Positions 27,912-38,612 of a DNA stretch of 64,000 nucleotides are shown here, piece after piece. The position numbers and the translations under genes are program-made. The stretch lies in contig NW_006763136.1 in the NCBI RefSeq assembly GCF_000264905.1, positions 1,033,485 to 1,097,484 on the forward strand. The letters run 5' to 3'. Under the pieces are notes generated by a model. The model saw nothing but the letters and a program-made list of their open reading frames with translations. It made no database searches and was not told where the DNA came from. Each line of letters starts with the position of its first letter. Position 1 is the stretch's first letter. The stretch comes from Stereum hirsutum FP-91666 SS1 (taxonomy: Eukaryota; Basidiomycota; Agaricomycetes; Russulales; Stereaceae).

Positions 27912-28981
27912 ATGCCTCTACTCGAACTACCTACCGAGATCCACATACAAGTACTTTCGACTCTGTCGCTGGCAGACATGCGCGTCATGATGCTCGTCAG
28001 TGCTGGGTGGCACCACTTAATAAAGACCTTCCTTACTCGCAAACTCCATATCGGTCTCCTTCCATACGTCGACGACCCTCCAGCCTTCCAAGACACCATG
28101 CGTCGGACACACTCCGTTATCTCTGGATCCTTCGCGCTCGACTTCGCGCTACACGGTACTACACGCCCACCCTTCGCCGTTTCCGACCTTGACGTCTATT
28201 GTGGTGTCGCCAATGCCATAACAGTCATCGAATATCTCCGCCACAAGGAGAGTTACTTAGCTATTCCACTCGCATTTTTACCTTGCGTGCACTGGATCGA
28301 CGATTACGACGGTGGGATCGCGACTGTTGTTCGTATGCTGCATCCACGAGGCTCCAAGATCGATATCATATGCAGCTCCAGAATTTCTGCTCTACATCCT
28401 CTCAGTTATTTCTGGAGCACGGCGGTGATGTCGTTCTTGACAGCAGATGGTTTTTGCTCTGCCTACCACTCCCTCACCGAGCGAGGCATCTCATGTATCA
28501 ATCCGTCTCGGGAAGTCACTCCCCGCGTCAAGCGGTGCATCAAAAAGTACGAAATGAGGGGTTTCCTTATCGATGACTTCGGCATAAATCAGGTGAGAGT
28601 AGAGTCTAATGCGAAAAAGAAATTCTAACTGATACGTCCCCAGACTGCTCCACACACCACTCATGTTCTTGACACGGACGATGCTTGTGCAACGCCACCG
28701 CAGAATGTAAGTCTGCACTCATGTTTTTTTGTGTTTGTTTGTTGGCGCTATCTCACTATTTGGAATAGAATGACGACTATCAATGGAACTGTCCTCATGT
28801 CACACGACGATTTAGTGATGCTGGCTCCCTGCACCTATCTTTCGGGATGCAGTTGGGTGCTACTTCATCTTCATTGCCGTTCCCTTTCGAGGAGCCAGAA
28901 TGGATCATGGGGGGTAAAAAGTGTGCCGGATGTGAAAGGATATCGGGTGGTGGTGTACTGCCCTACGCGCCTCACTTTTGA
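27912..28981 (+). CDS. Gene B2: F-box protein with nucleotidyltransferase-like domain
   Basis: Exons 27912-28592, 28644-28706 and 28769-28981 give 318 aa. It is a close paralogue of B1 with the same exon layout. The F-box is LLELPTEIHIQVLSTLSLAD with a Trp at residue 36. The nucleotidyltransferase-like pattern is VISGSFALDF, SDLDVYCG and KIDIICS. A second conserved block (STAVMSFLTADGFCSAY) and the C-terminal NCPHVTRRFSDAGS with FEEPEW are shared with B1. A CAGC pair near the end may bind metal. Like B1 it is followed directly by an A gene. The intron before exon 3 removes a poorly conserved Thr/Pro linker boundary. Confidence 0.75.
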
Positions 28982-29251
28982 GCCATGATTGTTTTCGTTC
29001 GTTGTTCGTCCGTCCGTCCGTCACTCTCTGTTTCTTGAAACCCCCACTCACCCGAATTCTGTAAAACCAGTATTATTCTTTGATATTATATGAATGTACA
29101 ACATGATTGTTCTAGACCTTGTTTCGAGCTAGATCAGTCTGGTTCACCCTCAAACGATTCCAGGGTGTAGTCCAAGGTTTGTTTGGTCCGGGCGATACAT
29201 AGCCACATATATATACGGTACGATCTCCAACGATTAGGTCCCATATGCACC

Positions 29252-30298
29252 ATGTCAACGCTTGTCTGTATGTTATGTTGGTGAACTTCGCGTTGGTCTG
29301 ATGTCAAATTGATCTTGCTTTGTTCTAGATCGAGGACTATGTACCCTTCTCCGCCGTTACGATCCTCCCCTTCGTGTAGTTCAAGTTCGCGCGCGTCACC
29401 CAGAAAGGCGCACGGTTCCGGACACGTCGATCGGCATCAACCACTTCATTCGCGTCATTTCGGCTCTGGATGATGTGGATGAACTCGAATACCCCTTCCA
29501 TGTCGTGTATAGCTCTCTTCATCCGGTACCAATGCAGTTCAACATGCGCGTCCAGGGTGTATTCATTGACGGAGATCTGACACCTTACGGGAACTGGGCA
29601 TAGTTAGTGACTCCCTCGTGACATCGCAGTTCATAAACTAACTTTCCGCATCAGTAATGGAGAAATAGGGCCAGACCCTCTTCAGTGGATGCAATTGTAC
29701 TGGGGATACAGCGCCTTCAAAGAGCAATTTGAGGCCCAGAACGCTCATCTTAGAGCCGTCGTGGATGCCTGCTTCAGCCAAGTAGGACTGCCCGCTCCTC
29801 AAGCCGAGACCCCTCCCCTCCTGTGTCTTCGACGAAGGATCTTTCGCACTGTAAGACCATACATCTCTAACCACAGGAATGATCGCTGGGCTAATATCGT
29901 CTTGCAGTTGGCGGATGCTCAAGTTGGTTACGCTCTGCGGTTTGATGAACTTCGTCCGGACGGTACCCTCTTGAGGTGTGGCCCGAACGACATCTATCCA
30001 GGTGATGTAGTTGAAGCTCTGGTCACGGTGGATATCGCTGTCACACGGGCTGAAGACACCATCCCCCGAACTTCAGTCTACCTGAGTTTTAATAGAGTCA
30101 CTGTCATCGCGACTGAACAAGATATGTGGACAGTACGTGTCGCAAACACATTTCCAATACCCTTCCACGCACGCTAACACAATATGCTAGCTCACGGGGG
30201 AGAAGTACGAGAGACCGGACAGGGATAGTCGTCTAGATTTCTACACAGCAGGCAATATGGGCTGGAGTGGCCCATATGCTCCCGCCATAGATCCTTGA
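29252..30298 (+). CDS. Gene A3, unknown family A
   Basis: Exons 29252-29267, 29329-29602, 29655-29850, 29908-30132 and 30191-30298 give 272 aa. The 16-base first exon and the next three intron phases are those of A1 and A2. The last intron of A1 and A2 is absent, and the protein ends in a different tail. Family blocks are MRVQGVFIDG, QWMQLYWG, LCLRRR, YPGDVVEALVTVD and TIPRTSVYLSFNR. It is the most diverged of the three. No fourth B gene follows; the next gene is a chromodomain gene. Confidence 0.68.
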
Positions 30299-30493
30299 GA
30301 AAGAGGGTGCACAGCATGGGATGCAAAGTAGGGCCAAGCGGAACCGCAACTCCACACCCTCGTTCTTGTTCTAGCTCTCCGTACGGAGCATGCTCCTTGT
30401 CGTATAAGAACTGTCCCGAACATACATCAAGTAGTCAGTATACAACTTCACTTCACCGTTTTACGTGCCCACTGTCAAGCGCCACACTTATCC

Positions 30494-31556
30494 ATGTCTA
30501 CCGCTCTCGAGAGGCTCCGTGCTTTAGTGGGTTTGATCATAGCGTTGATGGGATATAGGGCTGATTTGAATGTATAGCGCCGATCTCGTCTTCATACCCG
30601 CGACGCTTCGCCACGCCTCCTGCATCAACGCCCTCCTACTCCTTTCCCAACTAGTCCGGTTTCCCCCCTTCCTGGCTTAACTCGTTCCCCGGATCTAGTT
30701 CCATCTACACATTGTTCTTCGCCAACGGGATACTACAGACCTCCAACACCTTATCCGTCCGACGATTGCGCCTCGAGTATGACGTTCGCTCGTCCACCAA
30801 CTCCCTTCCCAACCGAACCGTTCACACCCACTCCCTTGTCTCGCTATCACACGTATGACCTCACCCCTGCTCGCTGGAATGGAGGCTACCGGACCACTGT
30901 CAGTCTTATTCGACATCGTGTCTTATGTTCGCGTAACTGATACGAGCCTTGTGTAGTCTACGCGGGAGCTTCTCGTACCCAAGCGAGTCTCTCGCTCGTC
31001 AGGAGACATAACATTGAGTTCCGACGATGGGACAGATGAATCTGTGAGTTCATCGTGTCTACTCCGGGTTAGGTCAACTGTTGAACAATATTACCAGGAC
31101 TCCACCGTTTTAGAATCTTCTGGCCCGTCAAGCACTTCCTCCGGCGTCGCTACGGGGCTTATCGCGCACCGCGACAACATACAGGAACACCCCATGCCCG
31201 TTGAAGACGCGACATTGCCTACCGCCATAAACGCTGATAGGTTAGGTCCAGGTGGGGGAGATGATAAGAGCGGTCGAAGCTCAGAAGGTGATGATAACAT
31301 AGACAGCGTGGCTCAGGGTTCATCTTCTTCGTCTTCTTCTTTGGACGAAGAAGACATAGGAGTCCATTGGGTTAATGGCCACAAGGAGTACGAAGTGGAA
31401 AGAATTCTTGCTCATCGTATTTTTCCAGAGGCCACATATTTTCTGGTGAGATGGGCTGGATACTCGTACCACGATGATCTTTGGCTTCCGGCCAGCGACC
31501 TTAGACACGCACGACAGATTCTTAGAGAGTACAAGGATGCGGCCGGTCTCGATTGA
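30494..31556 (+). CDS. Small chromodomain protein
   Basis: Exons 30494-30526, 30578-30898, 30957-31043 and 31098-31556 give 299 aa, all joined in phase 0 across introns of 51-58 bases. Residues up to about 240 are Pro/Ser/Thr- then Ser/Asp-rich and probably disordered, with PPTPFPT repeated twice. The C-terminal 55 residues form a chromodomain: EYEVERILAHR, then YFLVRWAGYSYHDDLWLP and a closing helix, with the aromatic cage positions occupied. Chromodomains bind methylated histone tails or guide retrotransposon integration. No reverse transcriptase or integrase is attached, so this is a solo gene, either a chromatin protein or a domesticated element fragment. Confidence 0.7.
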
Positions 31557-32312
31557 TACCGCTGCCTTTCCAATTTCTTCATAGCTTATCTCTTTTTTTG
31601 ACACCCCCACTCATCGATATTCTCAATGTATACCTACGCTACTATCGGAAATCCACAAAAAAAATGATTCTTTCATCCCGACTGAGCGTGCATCGGGCTC
31701 GGGCCACGATGGGTATGCGAGTTTCGATCGGTTCCGATAGGTTGGTCGGATAAATTCGTATCTCTAGCTACTTTATTTCTCGCTTATGGGCAGCACAGGG
31801 CAGGAACCATATGGCACTCGCTTGAATCGGTACCCCTCCTAATCGAAGAAAACGTACCGAGAGACTAGCCAAATACTCTGTTGAGGCGATGAGGCGAATG
31901 GCATCACTTTGCTCCCTTTCCAGCTCAGTGATGCAAGAGCAAAGTATTTGCAGTGAATGTTTTGTCCAACCATGCATGTCTGTGTCGCAGAAGAAGGGCT
32001 AGAGCTCCCATTCATTCATTTTGAACAGTGACCGTGCTTGGTGCGACTGCGTGTTGGTGTGCTACCGCGGGAGAGCTTCCGAAGATGCTTCCGCTCCGCG
32101 GCTGCCCGCTGAATGGCGCCACGCATCTTGCCGCTGACAGAGTATCGTCCTTTTGAATCTCCGCCACTTGTCCGCCACCCCAAATTTATTCACATCGAAA
32201 GCTCTGCACAAACATCGACAATCGAGATCATGTTGGCAGACTTGTTAAATGCTGGCTGGTAGACGAACCTTGAGGTGCGCTCTCCCCAAGTCTCAAGTTC
32301 GCTGTAGTTTCG
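31557..32312. other. Intergenic, no supported gene
   Basis: T-rich sequence after the chromodomain gene is probably its 3' UTR. A minus-strand frame at 31768-31977 is open for 69 codons, but I see no splice partners or motif. Confidence 0.45.
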
Positions 32313-33315
32313 ATGGCTTTGAAGACTCCTCTCGAGCACTGGCAGTCCTCTCTGGGCGTCCTTCCCTCATTCTCTTCCGATACTCAGCTTAAGCTCTCGT
32401 ACACCACTATTTCTACTATGTTAACGACACTATCACACACTGTTACTCTCCAAGACCGTGAACTATCCGTTACCAAACGCGACGCGGCTCGCGCTCTGAC
32501 TCAGGCGACTCAGGTCCATTTCCAGCAGTTTGCGGAGCAGGGCGCGCGTAACGCCGCCCTAGAGAGGCAGGTCAAAGACTGTCACGACCTGGTAGTCGGT
32601 CTCCTCAATCTCGCAACTGGGCTCTGTCATAACATGAGTACGTACTCGAACTCTTTGACCTAGCTTGGAGGTAGGCTGACCGACTCCGCAGACGGTACAT
32701 CGTCGTATAGCCTCCATATCCGAGTTGTGATTACTCATCGCACCTGTAGACTCGGTCCGTGGTGATGTTGAGATGTACATCGCCAAATGGGCTGTATACA
32801 GCACTCGCTTTCCGGAAACGGTGATGGTGCGACCCATTTGTTTCCAAGTTATCTTCCATCGCCACTAAACAACGGTATTGTAGACCTCCGAGCAGCAGCT
32901 TAACTGGATCCGAGATCAGCCTAATGTATCCATCTTAGCGGTGGTAGACCGGTCTGGTATGCATTGCCCACGATCGTATCCGTGTCTCTTGCTGATCGTT
33001 CTTTTAGACGGCACTTCCAAAAACGAATCGTCTTTTTCAGGATCGGACGGTAACGCTGCGGGTAAGTACTGCTCATACACGCCGTTGTATTCTGTCTAAC
33101 GATATATCAGAGGGTGTTATCACTTTGGAGTCCTGGCCCTCCCTTTCGCTCTCGGGAGAAAGTACGTCGCCATGTATCTGCCCTTCGTCTGCCTATTCTT
33201 ACTTTCCTTTCCGCCGCCAGTCGTCCGACCAAACTCTCTGTGAGATCTCGAAGCGCTAGCGTTTTCGCCGAGAGCATAGATACGCATTCAGTCATGATTT
33301 CGTTTACGCACTGAC
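32313..33315 (+). CDS. Unknown coiled-coil gene, 3' exons unresolved
   Basis: Exon 1 runs from the ATG at 32313 to about 32638, where GTACGT starts an intron ending at CAG near 32693. It encodes about 109 residues with a helical, heptad-like stretch from about residue 35 to the end (SVTKRDAARALTQATQ, then QFAEQGARNAALERQ), probably a coiled coil. Several later GT-AG pairs exist (for example GTAAGTACT near 33061 and ACAGAGGG-type acceptors near 33110), but I could not find a unique continuous reading. The end coordinate marks the last plausible open exon. Function is unknown. Confidence 0.4.
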
Positions 33316-33923
33316 GACCTCACGTTAATCCTTCTCTTCTCACCTCTCAAAACCATAAACAAAACGAAAAACCCTAAAAAAAACCCCGCTAATGTATACC
33401 ATACACAGTTTTGATCTTATACACTCTATCTATACCTCATCGAAAAAGATATCGTTCGTTTCTCTTCCATCGACCCGTCCGGCCTGAGGCGAGCCCGTGA
33501 ATCGGATGTGAGAGCCAAGAGCAGGGGCTGCACTTCGAAGTCCAGACTAACTTTCGAAAACGATCTCGGGTCAATTATTCATCATCCTTGGCTTCAGGAA
33601 GATAGAAACGAATCTAAGAGTGAGATGCGATTTTCAAACCGAGCAAGGTTCCATTTGCTACCTGTATTGCCTCGTTACGTGGTACTGACTGCGTCTAGGT
33701 TTTAGGGTGCCGGTGTACCCCTTTAAAAGACCAGACGGAGAGGCCGATAACGCTGCCGTTCGTCCCCTCCCCACTTTCCTCCTCCCTTTACCTTTACTCT
33801 GTTTTCTTAATTTATTATTCATTGTGGATAAGCGATACTTCCCCTTCTCCACCGTCTCTTCTCCAGGCCCTTTGTTATCCCTTTTCGTTCTCTCATCTAG
33901 GTCTTCGTACAAGCCCGAGCGAC

Positions 33924-35013
33924 ATGGAGCATCAACTCCGTCAGCTTCTTGCTCGTGAAGAACAATGGGCTCTTTACGCAGACGCTTCCGAGGATAATCG
34001 CCGTGTACTGGAGTACAAGCTACATGTAGAGAAAGGTGAACGACTCAAGCAGGACACGGAGCTTCTGGTTCTACGGAGGGAGGTAGGCCCTGCCGGTCTT
34101 GCTATGATCAGGAATAGAATCAGGGAGCCCATCTTGAGGGTGCGTATCTCCGTACGGTTTGTATTGATAAAGTTGATGTTGCTAACATACCCGCCGTCAA
34201 AACAGCCTACGGAATTATCGATGTCTGTTCCACCATTGAGACTAGACCCTCCCTCATGTGCGTAAATACACATATTGATCTGTATCAAATATCCGATCTC
34301 ATCGTGATTGAATCAGACGAAGAGTCATCGCCTGTGCTGTCCAGTTCGTTGCACAGTTACTTCAAGTAGACACCTGCTGATTCTTTTATACAGGGATGCT
34401 TCCTTCTCGACCGCTGTCCATCCGAAATCCTTCACCCCCTGTTATAACGCGACCTCTGCCTTCGCAAGTATCATACGTTCGTATGTACAGCCCGGCATCT
34501 CATGGTCTGATATGTGGTATTGATGCGATTGTATTTCTAGGGAATGAACCGCGTCCGATCTCTTCTGGTAGGACTTCTCCTCCCGTAGCTTCTTCGTCGA
34601 GTAATGTTTTCTTTCTCTTGAATGTTGCGTTTATGTCTAATGTCAATTATCTCTAGAAAACCCTATCCAGATTCGTACCGACCTCAACCCTCCTCAGGCA
34701 CCAGCGTCACCGTCCTCCCTTCCAGGTAAAGCATCCTCGCCGACTCATGATTGTTAGTCGCTCTAATTGTACTCAACGTGCACTATCTCACTGCTTTCTC
34801 GTTTCAGCCTCTGTTCCGGAGTCTGTTCGGAACCAAAGCACTCTTCAACGTACGTCCTGTATGTAAATGTCGAATGTGCGCTCTAACCCGATTGCTCACA
34901 ATATTTTCGTCACGTCAGGCTTGCGTCAGCGGAAGACTGATTCGGGTAAAAATCAATCTGGCGGGCCTTGTAACGAACCGGCTTGTACTATCTGCAAGCG
35001 CGAGCAGTCTTGA
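33924..35013 (+). CDS. Unknown coiled-coil gene, central exons unresolved
   Basis: Exon 1 (33924-34139) encodes 72 residues of charged helix (MEHQLRQLLAREEQWAL onward) that fit a coiled coil. A 66-base intron with GCTAAC branch leads to exon 2 (34206-34257), which is Pro/Leu-rich. Later exons are ambiguous. One is Pro/Ser/Arg-rich near 34394-34465, and the last probably starts near 34920 and ends at the TGA at 35011-35013 with CNEPACTICKREQS, a Cys-bearing tail. It follows a similar coiled-coil gene on the same strand. I cannot assign a function. Confidence 0.45.
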
Positions 35014-35877
35014 TGATGGGTGAAAGTATGCACTTACGCCACGCATGACCTTTATAGTCCTAGGATCGAATTGGACATTGCACGCACATTAGTTTTGTCA
35101 TAACTTTCTCCTATACCGATATAAAACCCACGTCTTGTTTGCACCAAAAATAGAAAAAAACCTTTTGATGTTTTAAACGAATATGTGGCGACTGACATCA
35201 TTGCGTGGCGTTGAATTCGACCTCGGAACCATCGGGTATGGCCGGGTCTGACGAAGCTACTGAGCGGAGTTTGAAAACCGCGTCGTATCAGTTCAACAAC
35301 AGCACACCTCATCTCAATTCCGCCATCCATACGCCGGCACGTAGAGACAGTACGCGCAACTTCATTAGCATTGCTGAAAGGTCACGCTAGCAGGATTCTA
35401 CACGCACAGAGTTACCAAATGAAGGTCAGAGATCTCGCCTATTGAAGCCGTTCTGTTTCTGACTCGCCACGCATACTTACAGGAAAAGCAGGGAATAAAC
35501 GAGTACATTATTCGTACCCTAAACAATGTTATTGATACATGAATGGTGATCCATCAAATCAGCACTTGCGGCATGTATGCATGCAAACTTTTCATTCCAG
35601 CAACCATAGTGGGCCGCTCGTACGTGCCGCAGTGAGGCGATCATCAAAGATTGCGACGCATAGGGCGCTAACCAAACACTATGAAGACGTGAAAATTGTG
35701 TTCGGGTGCGTCAGAATCTTAGGGTCAAAGACACGCCGCACTGCAGACCTGGTGATTTGTTGGTCACCCAAATCTTGACCACAAGCAGGAGCTCCGAAGC
35801 CTATCGCGATGCCTCAGGTATTCGTCATAGAACAGCAGATAAATCGGGAATATACTCCAAGCAAGGCGTAGAGCATA
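35014..35877. other. Unresolved, mostly intergenic
   Basis: No frame here has convincing coding character. Upstream exons of the gene ending at 36261 are probably within 35540-35877, but I could not connect them without a stop. Confidence 0.4.
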
Positions 35878-36261
35878 CGCAGTCGAAGATAACGACGACT
35901 CTTCCTGCAGCACGAAAGCACCAAAGGACGTACCCAATAATCTGCTGCAAGGTGAGTCAACATTATCTTTCAATGCTCGAAAAATAGCGGCCGCGTACTC
36001 ACCATGTGCCTTCCGCTGAATTTATTTACAGGACATAATACATATCGAAGTCGTATCAGTACGTGGAACGCTACGCACCTATTTGCCTTGCGTGTCCACA
36101 TTTCGGGCAACTTTTCGATGTCACCACCGTCGCGCTCGAAATCATTCCATGGTGCGCTAGACGGAAGTGTGCACCCTCGAGGAACGTATGTCGTTGCTGG
36201 GGTACATCTCCAAACGATCCAAATGGACGAGAGTTTCTCGCGCATTCGCAAGTGGGAATAA
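35878..36261 (+). CDS. 3' part of an unknown gene
   Basis: Two exons read well together. The first reads to 35951 (encoding AYAVEDNDDSSCSTKA and onward). It is joined over an 80-base intron (35952-36031, GTGAGT...TTTACAG) to 36032-36261, ending at TAA with HPRGTYVVAGVHLQTIQMDE and a basic tail. Sense of the frame across the junction and the good splice sites support it. The start of the gene is not found. No domain is recognised. Confidence 0.4.
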
Positions 36262-36875
36262 GCCATGTGGCGCGCATGGACGCCACTCTTATTTGGGTAC
36301 TTCCCATTTCGTCGGCAGCCCATCCTCTCCGCCGCCCATCCCTCCTCTTCTCATCCAGCCACCATCTGCATTGTCCAGACTACTCTGCTCGTCTCGTCTC
36401 ATCGTACTCGTCTTCAAACTAAGGCTTACCGTCCCCTTCGTCTTCGATACCGACGCCATCGAACGCGACAACACTTGCATCCCTTATACGTCCTTCCTTA
36501 CTCTCACGCCTTTCGATGCGGGAAATAGGCATGGACCCGACTCAGGTGTCCTCAATGCGGACCGGATGGGCAGCTTATATTCCGGAGGGGATTCTGACCT
36601 GGTGTATGCAAGTTTGATACCATCGCCCTCTGGGCACAGCCTGGTCCCACCATTTTCTTTTGCCAGTCGTGTTCGGGATTCTCCGAGGGGCGCCACTCTG
36701 TTTCCTCAAGCAATGTGGCGTTCTACCTGAGGACGAAGATTACTAGCGTATTTCGTGGTACACAACATGTATTTATGTACGAAACAGTAGACAATACACA
36801 CGTAATACAGCAGACGCAAGCCAGAACGACAAGGCAACAAAGCAGACAATAAAGCGAAAACAAAACAACACATAG
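36262..36875. other. No supported gene
   Basis: Pyrimidine-rich sequence up to about 36500 and A-rich sequence after 36750 look like the converging 3' flanks of the neighbouring plus- and minus-strand genes. Frames of 60-187 codons are open, but none is preferred over the others. Confidence 0.35.
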
Positions 36876-37726
36876 CTAGACGTATGACGAAAACACGACA
36901 ACAACTGTGGACATTGAAACGCGACGGCGTAGTTTTAGAAGCAGGAAATATCGTTCCTTGGTGAGACGCGAGGGCGGGTCGGAATCGCGGAGCCTAAGAC
37001 CAAGGAAGAAAGGCTAGTACGCACGGCGATTGTAAGATCGACTGACGTTCGCGTACCCAGACGGTGTATGAGAAGGCTTACCGATGTACATACGCCCTGC
37101 CAGCATCGCGAACAATCAGTATAAGTAAACAGACAAAACCAAAAAGCACGTACCAGAGGATCAGATGTGGGCTGTACGGTAGAATATACCGTTGACAGTC
37201 AATTTTACCGTCAAGTGAGGCTTGACGGCCTGCCTCTTCCTTCTATCCCTCCTCTTCCTTCTATCTTTCTTCGAGATGTGGTATCCCGACCGGCTACGTA
37301 GCGTATTAAGAACGCATCGACGCATGCAAAAGAAGTACTGACCAAATGTAACTATCGACGTCTGCGTTCGTCCCCGCGAACACCCTCTCCGCCCAGTCGG
37401 CGCACTCTCCCATCGTGCGGAGAGCGATCCCCAGTTTCGTCGGATGCGTCCACAGGCCGCGAGCAAGGCGAACGGTGATGGTAGGCGCCATTACGAAGTG
37501 GACTTCCGACAGGACTTCCAAGGTAAGTTGAGGCAGCGTTCGTTCCAGGTTCAACGGCCAGATAAAAGGAGAGAATTGAATCTGCGTACCTTGCCCATAC
37601 GTTCAGGTCAATGGCCCAATATGCCCTCCGGGTGGTTCCTCCTGCCAAACTGGGTACACTCTCCCTGCTAGTGGATAAAGGTGGTCCCAGATACTCTCCT
37701 ACATCAGTGCCGCTACTCATCGCCAT
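36876..37726 (-). CDS. Unknown multi-exon gene
   Basis: The clearest exon (about 37313-37557, minus strand) encodes FSPFIWPLNLERTLPQLTL, then VLSEVHFVMAPTITVRLARG and WTHPTKLGIALRTMGECADW. It has strongly protein-like composition and good splice sites. A short first exon starting near 37726 (MAMSSGTD) and later exons with a basic KKDRRKRRDRRKR stretch and a final SRLTKERYFLLLK tail are plausible. The first intron, at roughly 120 bases, would be long for this window. I recognise no family. Confidence 0.4.
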
Positions 37727-37843
37727 TGGAACTGACAATTGGCAGAGAAGGAGTGGTGATGGTTTTCGTGAAGGGTTAGACTTCGAGTCGTCACCCTCGC
37801 TCTTACATCCTAGCCACGTATGCACACTGTGCTAGCGCCAAAG

Positions 37844-37992
37844 TAAGACAGATGTCGTCAGGAACCAGCTAGGCTTACATAAAATGTTTCTGGCTTGTGA
37901 TTGGCTCCGAAGCATCTCGAAGCCTCTGCAGCCAATCGCGAGCCAGGACAATTTTATGTAAGCCTTGCTGGTTCCTAATGACATCTGTCTTA
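37844..37992. mobile_element. 149-bp hairpin MITE (near-complete inverted repeat)
   Basis: The first 63 bases (TAAGACAGATGTC...) are repeated as the reverse complement at the right end (...GACATCTGTCTTA) with about nine mismatches, leaving a loop of about 23 bases. No coding capacity is present. TA at both outer ends fits a TA target duplication as made by Tc1/mariner-type transposases, but this could also be part of the repeat. It is a foldback or MITE copy with both arms still well matched. Confidence 0.75.
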
Positions 37993-38338
37993 TGCATTAT
38001 TTTTAGGCTCCATCTGTTGCAATGATGAAATATCGCGAAGCAATTGTCTCCAATGGAGTTGTTTGAGCGCTGGAGTCGAACTCTGTTGTAACTCAGGCGG
38101 CTTTTTGAAGGATCGGTAGGAAGAGAGCCTCGAGTAGGCTAGTTGCAGTCTGCGAGCAGTTTCTGGATGAATTGTGCTGTATCACTGTATAGTATGAGTT
38201 CATCCAGTGTAACGATAATCCGAGTGATGGTGTAAAGAGTTATGATCGCTCTTCAGTTTCGGGACTCGGAGTGAGCGAGTGGAGGTCCACCTCGTACAAT
38301 TGCGTGGATTGCACTATATAATTGTCGGTAGATAATAA

Positions 38339-38420
38339 GGCGAGATGGCCGAGCGGTCTAAGGCGCCAGACTAAGGATCTGGTCTCTTCGGGGGCGTGGG
38401 TTCAAATCCCACTCTCGTCA
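38339..38420 (+). tRNA. tRNA-Leu(AAG)
   Basis: The 82-base sequence folds as a class II tRNA with acceptor GGCGAGA/TCTCGTC, discriminator A, D arm with GCCGAGCGGTCTAAGGC, anticodon stem CCAGA/TCTGG with loop CTAAGGA (anticodon AAG), a long variable arm, and GGTTCAAATCC in the T arm. It has no intron. The B box and A box are internal. An identical copy lies on the other strand at 60501-60582. Confidence 0.95.
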
Positions 38421-38438
38421 ATGTCGAGCAGAGTGCTC

Positions 38439-38443
38439 TTTTT
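38439..38443 (+). terminator. RNA polymerase III terminator
   Basis: A run of five T lies 19 bases after the tRNA-Leu gene, the usual signal for polymerase III release. Confidence 0.6.
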
Positions 38444-38612
38444 GTTTCGCCTTAAGTACCTCATTTCCGTCCTGGGCCTTATATATTGACCTTAAATTGC
38501 GAATACATCTGAACTTTTTCCCAACCATGACTTTACACGGCTGCTATCAGGCGACACCGAGCATACTCAGACATCTCATCATTACTTGTATCACATATTC
38601 TCGTATACGTCT

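Noticed and set aside
36167..36730. Plus-strand frame of 187 codons
   Set aside because: Its first part is out of frame with the better supported exon ending at 36261, and the rest is pyrimidine-rich without motif.
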